From the NCBI GenBank assembly GCA_030425615.1, contig JAUIAI010000144.1, forward strand, positions 1 to 6,719: a stretch of DNA of 6,719 bases, written 5' to 3'. A model generated the notes under the pieces. It saw nothing but the letters and a program-made list of their open reading frames with translations, did not search any database and had not been told where the DNA came from. The stretch is from Gammaproteobacteria bacterium (GTDB lineage Bacteria; Pseudomonadota; Gammaproteobacteria; Burkholderiales; Burkholderiaceae_E). Both the position numbers and the translations under genes were made by a program. Positions 1 through 4,345 of this stretch are shown here, piece after piece (position 1 is the stretch's first letter; every line of letters begins with the position of its first letter).

Positions 1-661
1 CCCGCAGTGTCACCGTGTCTCCCGTGCGCCCGACCTCGACACCGAAGCCTCTGAGCATGCGTTCGGTGTGGTCCCGGGTCGGTGCCGGCTCGCTCACCCG
101 TGTCTCCCCCTTCGCATAGAGGCCGGCCAGCAGCAGCGCGGACTTCACCTGGGCACTGGCCACCGGCATACGGTAGTCCACGCCGCGCAAACCCTGGGAG
201 GCCGGAAGGATGTCCACCGGCGGCAGCCCGTCCCGGGTCTGGAAACGCGCCCCCATGGTGCTGAGCGGGTCCGTCACCCGGCGCATCGGGCGACGGCTCA
301 GACTCTCGTCGCCGACGAGCCGGGACGCGAAGCGTTGTCCGGCCAGCAGACCGATGAGCAGGCGCATGGCGGTACCGGCATTGCCGCAATCCAGCGCAGC
401 CACCGGCGGCTGCAAGCCGTGCAGGCCCACGCCGTGAACGGTCAGACTGCCCTCGTCGGGGCCGTCGATCCGCACACCCAGTGCGCGAAAAACGGCACAT
501 GTGGACAGCGCATCCGCGCCGGCGAGGAAGCCCCGGACGCGGGTCACGCCATCGGCGACGGCCCCGAGCATCACCGCCCGATGCGAGATGGATTTGTCGC
601 CAGGTACCCGCAAACCACCGGTCAGGCACGGCCCGCCACTGGCGAGAAATTCGTTCTTCAT
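1..661 (-). CDS. aroA: 3-phosphoshikimate 1-carboxyvinyltransferase (EPSP synthase), N-terminal half, cut by the left window edge
   Basis: Transfers the enolpyruvyl group of PEP to shikimate-3-phosphate, the sixth step of the cytoplasmic shikimate pathway. About 220 residues are visible from the ATG at 661; the family is usually about 430-440, so the C-terminal half lies off the window. Seen in the translation: PGDKSISHR (20-28, with the substrate-binding Lys23), LDCGNAGTAMR (90-100), GDESLSRRPM (117-126), SAQVKSALLLAG (169-180) and TRDHTERM (195-202). The GDKSISHR form resembles the class II-like AroA found in the Pseudomonas supraoperon rather than the E. coli form. The residue equivalent to the glyphosate-critical Gly (Ala in CP4) is Gly here (GNAG). 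The start is chosen by family N-terminal length; its Shine-Dalgarno is weak, since the only clear GGAG lies 18 bases upstream. It is divergent from the unknown gene at 753, so it probably has its own promoter. The identity is very secure. Confidence 0.96.
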   Translation of the reverse strand, partial: MKNEFLASGGPCLTGGLRVPGDKSISHRAVMLGAVADGVTRVRGFLAGADALSTCAVFRALGVRIDGPDEGSLTVHGVGLHGLQPPVAALDCGNAGTAMRLLIGLLAGQRFASRLVGDESLSRRPMRRVTDPLSTMGARFQTRDGLPPVDILPASQGLRGVDYRMPVASAQVKSALLLAGLYAKGETRVSEPAPTRDHTERMLRGFGVEVGRTGDTVTLR

Positions 662-697
662 GCCGCGGCCCGGATGCTCCAATGACACACTGGTTAA

Positions 698-722
698 CGA
701 GGGCGCCGAGCGAGGCGCCGTG
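698..722. repeat. Short tandem GC-rich repeat containing two GGCGCC palindromes
   Basis: Two adjacent units, CGAGGGCGCCGAG (698-710) and CGAGGCGCCGTG (711-722), each contain GGCGCC (702-707 and 714-719). Because GGCGCC is its own reverse complement, the same bases can form a hairpin with a 6-bp stem and the six-base loop gagcga. It could be an operator with two half-sites or a leader hairpin of an aroA transcript. It could also be chance in GC-rich DNA; no known regulator is recognised. Confidence 0.35.
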
Positions 723-731
723 TGGTCGTGG

Positions 732-737
732 ATTGTA
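732..737 (-). promoter_or_regulatory. Possible -10 box for aroA
   Basis: Read on the minus strand this is TACAAT, one mismatch from TATAAT. Seventeen bases upstream the -35 position (755-760) reads TCGGAC, which matches TTGACA poorly. A start near 725 would give aroA a leader of about 60 bases carrying the GGCGCC repeat. It overlaps the control region of the opposite gene. The assignment is weak. Confidence 0.25.
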
Positions 738-740
738 GCG

Positions 741-745
741 GGGAG
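741..745 (+). promoter_or_regulatory. Ribosome binding site that fixes the start of the unknown gene
   Basis: GGGAG lies seven bases before the ATG at 753. The reading frame stays open upstream to 501, but those codons are antisense to aroA, so this site decides for the shorter start. Confidence 0.65.
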
Positions 746-752
746 CTATCCA

Positions 753-1214
753 ATGTCCGATAACAGCCTGTTCGACATGTTCGACCTGAGCAAGACGGAT
801 GAAATGCTCAGGGAACGTGCTCGGGCAGAGAGTCAACTCAAGGACCAGGAGCTGAAGGTCCAGCTCCGGTGGCGCCGCAGTTCCGCCTACTCGCTGGTGG
901 ACGAACAGGTCTCACCCGAGGAAATCGTCAACGCTCCGCCGATCACGGCGACCGATCAGGATTGGTACGAGCAGCTACCGGAGGGGATCCGGCCGCTGTT
1001 CCTGAGAGTGCGCTTCACCCGGGTGATGCGCAAGATCTCGGCGGCCTGGATCGATGTCGCCGCCACCCGCAATGTCTTCGACGAACTGTTGCTCGTGGAG
1101 CGGGAGTCGCGCGCGGGGTTTCCACCGGCCGCGCTGCAGGAGCTCTACGCCTTGCGCGACTACTACTTCGACGTGCTCCACCCCGACAAGACGGGACGCT
1201 CGTTCACGCCCTGA
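753..1214 (+). CDS. Hypothetical protein of 153 residues, no family recognised
   Basis: I do not recognise this protein. It appears real: an ATG with a well-spaced GGGAG site, codon third positions rich in G/C like its neighbours, a balanced amino acid composition, and non-overlapping placement between aroA and tyrA. It looks soluble and cytoplasmic, with no signal peptide, no membrane segment and no cysteine. Residues 13-42 are highly charged and probably helical (DEMLRERARAESQLKDQELK), ending in WRR. Residues 50-80 look loop-rich with PP and acidic residues. Residues 80-143 are rich in Arg and aromatics and probably helical (PLFLRVRFTRVMRKISAAW, then LYALRDYYFDVLHPDK). By count it is slightly acidic overall (26 Asp/Glu against 21 Lys/Arg). 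It is on the opposite strand to the aromatic operon, divergent from aroA and convergent with tyrA, so a role in aromatic synthesis cannot be assumed. Confidence refers to its being a gene. Confidence 0.75.
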   Translation: MSDNSLFDMFDLSKTDEMLRERARAESQLKDQELKVQLRWRRSSAYSLVDEQVSPEEIVNAPPITATDQDWYEQLPEGIRPLFLRVRFTRVMRKISAAWIDVAATRNVFDELLLVERESRAGFPPAALQELYALRDYYFDVLHPDKTGRSFTP

Positions 1215-1227
1215 TCCGGGCATGAAC

Positions 1228-1253
1228 CGGGCCGGGGCTCAGAGCCCGGCCCG
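1228..1253. terminator. GC-rich hairpin between convergent gene ends, possible bidirectional terminator
   Basis: CGGGCCGGG (1228-1236) pairs with CCCGGCCCG (1245-1253) in a 9-bp perfect stem with an eight-base loop. It sits 14 bases after the stop of the unknown gene and spans the tyrA stop codon (1239-1241), so it lies at the 3' end of both transcripts. No T-run follows on either strand, so it is not a textbook intrinsic terminator. It could block transcript read-through, protect the 3' ends, or be neutral. Confidence 0.4.
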
Positions 1254-2111
1254 CCACCGGGATGCGTCGGCGATCAGGGACAACAGTCCCTGCCGGTCGC
1301 GCCCGGCGATCCGCTCGCGAAACAGATCGATGGACGCCTGCAGGCGTTGCAGCGACGCGAGCACCTCGTCGCCGTTGTCGATGATGATGTCCGTCCAGAG
1401 TTCGGGCGCCGAGGCCCCGATCCGTGACGTGTCCTTGAAGCCTGCACCGGCGAGCGCCGACAGTCGATCGGCATGCGGGCCGTTGGCCACGGCGTGACAC
1501 AGTGCGAACACCAGGGCATGCGGCATGTGCGAATACTCGGCGAACATCGCATCGTGTTCGCCCGGCGACACCCGCGACACTGTGGCCCCGAAACGCTCCA
1601 GCAACGCCTCGATCCGCCCGGCGCGCTCGCCCTGCCCCGGTGTCAGCGGCGACAGGAGCCACGCCTTGCCGGTGAAGAGGTCCGCGCGCGCCGCGGAGGG
1701 GCCCGAGTGCTCGCTGCCCGCGATCGGGTGTCCGGGTACGTAGCGGTCCCACTGGTCGGCGCGCAAGGCGGCCCGCGCGGCGGCCACGGCACTGCTCTTG
1801 GTGCTGCAGCAGTCGCTGACCCAGGCCGTCTCGCCGAGTGCTGCGGCGACCGCCTCGCACACCGCCGGCATGGCCGGCACCGGTACGGCCAGGAACACGG
1901 CGTCCGCCCCGCGGACCGCGTCGGCGACGGAGTCGAAGACCTCGTCGACGAGCCCCAGCGCAAGCGCCTGCCGCCCGTGGTCGTCGAGCGCATGGCCGAC
2001 CACGCGGCGCGCCGCGCCCGAGCGGCGGGCGGCCGACGCGATCGAACCGCCGATCAGGCCCAGGCCGACCACGGCGAGCCGTTCGACGAGCGGCCCGGCG
2101 GGAGCCGTCAT
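1239..2111 (-). CDS. tyrA: Prephenate (or cyclohexadienyl/arogenate) dehydrogenase
   Basis: Oxidatively decarboxylates prephenate to 4-hydroxyphenylpyruvate, or arogenate to tyrosine, with NAD(P)+; cytoplasmic. The 290 residues fit a stand-alone TyrA. The N-terminal Rossmann fold shows GLGLIGGS (16-23). The active-site block HPIAGSEHSG (128-137) carries the family catalytic His128. The helical C-terminal domain has EYSHMPHALVFAL (192-204, His195 and His198) and FKDTSRIGASAPELW (225-239) with Arg230. No chorismate mutase or ACT domain is attached, unlike E. coli TyrA, and no AroA is fused, unlike Pseudomonas. The residues after beta-2 (GHALDD, 39-44) do not settle NAD against NADP use. The usual D-V-G-S-x-K-like motif reads DCCSTK (100-105), which is unusual. 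The start overlaps the hisC stop by four bases (ATGA), with little Shine-Dalgarno of its own, suggesting translational coupling. Prephenate against arogenate preference cannot be told from sequence alone. Confidence 0.95.
   Translation of the reverse strand: MTAPAGPLVERLAVVGLGLIGGSIASAARRSGAARRVVGHALDDHGRQALALGLVDEVFDSVADAVRGADAVFLAVPVPAMPAVCEAVAAALGETAWVSDCCSTKSSAVAAARAALRADQWDRYVPGHPIAGSEHSGPSAARADLFTGKAWLLSPLTPGQGERAGRIEALLERFGATVSRVSPGEHDAMFAEYSHMPHALVFALCHAVANGPHADRLSALAGAGFKDTSRIGASAPELWTDIIIDNGDEVLASLQRLQASIDLFRERIAGRDRQGLLSLIADASRWRAGL
2108..2111 (-). other. ATGA stop/start overlap, hisC-tyrA
   Basis: The tyrA ATG (2111-2109) overlaps the hisC TGA (2110-2108). No strong Shine-Dalgarno precedes the tyrA start, so tyrA translation probably depends on ribosomes finishing hisC. 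Confidence 0.85.
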
Positions 2112-3211
2112 GAACGCGCCGCCAGGACCTTGTCCAGCGCCTCCAGGAAGCGCGTGTTCTCCTCGGGCAGACCGACGCTGACCCGAACCCAGGCCGGCAG
2201 ACCGTAGCCACCGATCGGACGCACGATGACGGCCTCGTGCAGCAGCGCCTGGGACACGGCCGCACCGTCACCGACCTCGACCATGACGAAGTTCGCCGAA
2301 GACGGCACGTAGCGCAGGCCACGATCGGCGAACGCCTGCTCCAGACGCTCCCGCTGCGCGAGGTTCAACTCGTAGCTGCGCGCCAGAAAAGCCTCGTCGG
2401 CGAGCGCGGCCAGCGCGGCGGCCTGGGCGAGCGAATTCGTGTTGAACGGCTGGCGCACACGGTTCATGAAGTCGGTGAGCTCGGCGCTCGCCAGCGCGAA
2501 ACCCAGCCTCAGACCGGCCAGCCCGTACGCCTTGGAGAAGGTCCGGCAGATGATGAGGTTCGGATGCTGTGCCAGCCAGGCCGTTGCGTCGTAGCGCTCG
2601 TGCGGACGAAGGTATTCGTCATAGGCCTGATCCAGGACCACGACCACGTCCTCGGGCACCTTCTCCAGCAACGCCTTGACGTCGGCGCCCGGCACGAACG
2701 ACCCCGTCGGGTTGTTCGGATTGGCGATGAACACGAGCCGCGTCCCTTCGTCGACCGCAGCCGCCATCGCCGCCAGATCGTGGCCCAGATCGCGCGCGGG
2801 CACCTCGATGCGGCGGGCGCCGACGGCCTGGCTCGCCAGCATGTAGACGGCGAAGGCGTGCTCGGAATAGACGACTCCGTCGCCCGGCGTGACGAACGCC
2901 CGCACGGCCAGTTCCAGCAGGTCGTTCGAGCCGTTCCCCAGTGTGACCTGCTCGGGACGCACGCCGTAGCGGCCGGCGATCGCGCCCTTGAGCGCGAAAC
3001 CGTTCGAGTCCGGGTAACGCTCGAGCTCACCGACCGCGCCCAGGAGCGCCTGCCGCGCCGACTCCGGCATGCCCAGCGGATTCTCGTTGGAGGCGAGCTT
3101 GACGATCGAGTCGGGGTCCAGACCGAACTCCCGGGCAAGCTCGTCGATCGGCTTGCCCGCCTGGTAGGGGGCGATCTCGCGAATGTAGGCGGGAACGGGG
3201 ATGCTGCTCAT
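2108..3211 (-). CDS. hisC: Histidinol-phosphate / aromatic amino acid aminotransferase (HisC family)
   Basis: A PLP-dependent class I/II aminotransferase that transfers the amino group from glutamate to imidazole acetol phosphate, or in the reverse sense between glutamate and aromatic keto acids. The 367 residues match HisC length. Visible are the substrate-side SNENPLG (41-47), GNGSNDLLELA (92-102, cofactor phosphate region), NPNNPTG (164-170), Asp194 and Tyr197 in LDQAYDEY, the Schiff-base Lys227 in TFSKAYGLAGLR (224-235), and Arg343 in WVRVSVG, which binds the substrate carboxylate. It lies between pheA and tyrA, overlapping both by four bases, the position of hisC2 (also named hisHb) in the supraoperon. 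This context suggests a main job in Phe/Tyr transamination, possibly with histidine synthesis as a second role; whether the genome has another hisC in a his operon is not visible. A GGAG precedes the start by six bases. Confidence 0.95.
   Translation of the reverse strand: MSSIPVPAYIREIAPYQAGKPIDELAREFGLDPDSIVKLASNENPLGMPESARQALLGAVGELERYPDSNGFALKGAIAGRYGVRPEQVTLGNGSNDLLELAVRAFVTPGDGVVYSEHAFAVYMLASQAVGARRIEVPARDLGHDLAAMAAAVDEGTRLVFIANPNNPTGSFVPGADVKALLEKVPEDVVVVLDQAYDEYLRPHERYDATAWLAQHPNLIICRTFSKAYGLAGLRLGFALASAELTDFMNRVRQPFNTNSLAQAAALAALADEAFLARSYELNLAQRERLEQAFADRGLRYVPSSANFVMVEVGDGAAVSQALLHEAVIVRPIGGYGLPAWVRVSVGLPEENTRFLEALDKVLAARS
3208..3211 (-). other. ATGA stop/start overlap, pheA-hisC
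   Basis: The hisC ATG (3211-3209) and the pheA TGA (3210-3208) share bases. Such overlaps commonly allow terminating ribosomes to restart, keeping the two products in fixed ratio. Confidence 0.85.
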
Positions 3212-4320
3212 TCACTGCTCCGGGGGTAGGCGCCGATCTGCTTGAAGAACGTGGTGCGCTGCCCGATCTCGCCGAGCGCCCCCGCCACGGCGGGATCGTC
3301 GGCGTGGCCGAGCAGGTCGATGTAGAAGAAATACTCCCAGCCGCGGCGTCGTGCCGGGCGGGATTCGAACCGCTTCATCGAGACGCCGTGCCGGGCCAGC
3401 GGCTCGATCAGTTCGTGCACGGCGCCGGCGCGGTCCGGTACGGACACGATCAGGGACGTCTGGTCGAGACCGGACGGCGCGCAGACGTAGCGGCCCAGGA
3501 CCAGGAAGCGGGTCCGGTTGTCGGGATTGTCCTGGATGCCGTGGCGCATCACGGAAAGGCCGTAGCGCGCCGCCGTTTCCTCCGCCGCGATGGCCGCGAG
3601 CGAGGCATCGTCGCCGGCCATGCGTGCGCCCTCGGCGTTGCTGGCCACCGCGCGGCGCTCGGCGCCGGGCATATGGGCGTCGAGCCAGCGTCCGCACTGG
3701 GCCAGGGCCTGCGGATGGGCGCAGACGGCAGAGACGGCCGCGAGATCCTCGGAAAGGCCCATCAGGCAGTGGTGCACAGGCACGAGCACCTCGCCCGATA
3801 CGGTGAGCGAGGTGTCCAGAAGCAGATCCAGCGTCCGGCTGACCGCGCCCTCGGACGAGTTCTCGACCGGCACCACCCCGAAATCGACGCCGCCGGCCTC
3901 CGTGGCACGGAAGACCTCGTCGATGCTGGCACAGGGGACCGCCTCGACGCCACCGCCGAAGTGCCGCAGGACCGCGAGCTCGGAATAGGTTCCCGCAGGA
4001 CCCAGATAGGCCACGCGCATCCGTCGCTCGAGTTCACGGCAGGCCGAGATCACTTCGCGCCAGATCCGCACCAGAGCCGCGCCCGGCAGCGGCGCGGCCG
4101 GCTGCGATTCGAGCCGTCGGAAGATCTGCGCCTCGCGCTCAGGCCGGTAGACCGGCGAACCGGTTCGCTTCTTGACCTCACCGACCTGCATCGCGAGCCC
4201 CGCCCGCTTCTGCAGCAGGGCGAGCAGTTCCGCATCACAGGCATCGATGGCCTGGCGAAGACTCGCAAGGGCCTCGTCGTCCGTGGCCGACGGCCCGCCT
4301 CCCTGGTCATTGCCCGTCAT
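3208..4320 (-). CDS. pheA: Bifunctional chorismate mutase / prephenate dehydratase (P-protein)
   Basis: Converts chorismate to prephenate (mutase) and then to phenylpyruvate (dehydratase), committing carbon to phenylalanine. The 370 residues match the P-protein length. Domains in order: AroQ-type mutase, about 15-100 (Arg22, Arg39, Lys50, and Arg62-Glu63 in YRPERE); dehydratase, about 102-280, with YLGPAGTYSE (105-114), PVENSSEG (151-158) and the catalytic Thr in NRTRF (268-272); and an ACT regulatory domain, about 288-370, with the GAV/ESRP signature (299-301 and 319-322), which in the family binds phenylalanine for feedback inhibition. The reading frame is open further upstream to 4470, but that part is antisense-like low-complexity sequence over the gyrA tail. 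The ATG at 4320 has GGAG seven bases before it and gives the normal N-terminus. It follows gyrA by 25 bases and overlaps hisC by four. Confidence 0.97.
   Translation of the reverse strand: MTGNDQGGGPSATDDEALASLRQAIDACDAELLALLQKRAGLAMQVGEVKKRTGSPVYRPEREAQIFRRLESQPAAPLPGAALVRIWREVISACRELERRMRVAYLGPAGTYSELAVLRHFGGGVEAVPCASIDEVFRATEAGGVDFGVVPVENSSEGAVSRTLDLLLDTSLTVSGEVLVPVHHCLMGLSEDLAAVSAVCAHPQALAQCGRWLDAHMPGAERRAVASNAEGARMAGDDASLAAIAAEETAARYGLSVMRHGIQDNPDNRTRFLVLGRYVCAPSGLDQTSLIVSVPDRAGAVHELIEPLARHGVSMKRFESRPARRRGWEYFFYIDLLGHADDPAVAGALGEIGQRTTFFKQIGAYPRSSE
3218..3221 (-). promoter_or_regulatory. Ribosome binding site of hisC, inside the end of pheA
   Basis: GGAG on the minus strand, six bases before the hisC ATG and within the last codons of pheA. 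It supports the start at 3211. Confidence 0.7.
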
Positions 4321-4327
4321 GTCTCGT

Positions 4328-4331
4328 CTCC
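4328..4331 (-). promoter_or_regulatory. Ribosome binding site that fixes the pheA start
   Basis: GGAG on the minus strand, seven bases before the ATG at 4320, in the 25-base gap after gyrA. The gap is too short for an obvious terminator and I see no promoter in it, so pheA may be co-transcribed with gyrA or have a promoter inside gyrA. Confidence 0.65.
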
Positions 4332-4345
4332 GGTTCGGGGCTCGC

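Larger units (their letters stand above)
662..752. promoter_or_regulatory. Divergent intergenic region between aroA and the unknown gene
   Basis: These 91 bases separate two divergent start codons, so promoters for both genes should lie here or just inside the genes. Visible are a GTTAAC palindrome (693-698), two near-identical GC-rich direct repeats (698-722), a TACAAT hexamer on the minus strand (732-737) and the ribosome binding site of the plus-strand gene (741-745). I see no good -35/-10 pair on the plus strand. That promoters exist here is inferred from gene orientation, not from strong consensus sites. Confidence 0.5.

Noticed and set aside
68..685. A 205-codon plus-strand frame opposite aroA
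   Set aside because: It is antisense to the real EPSP synthase coding region and has no binding site or family similarity that I can see.
501..752. An 84-residue N-terminal extension of the unknown plus-strand gene
   Set aside because: Most of it would overlap the aroA coding region on the other strand. The GGGAG-ATG at 741-755 is the better start.
1204..2322. A 372-codon minus-strand frame overlapping tyrA in another frame
   Set aside because: Its translation is almost entirely Arg/Ala/Gly low-complexity; the tyrA frame has all the family motifs.
2237..3229. A 330-codon open frame on the plus strand opposite hisC
   Set aside because: It is a shadow of hisC, with biased Arg/Gly/Val composition and no recognisable motif.
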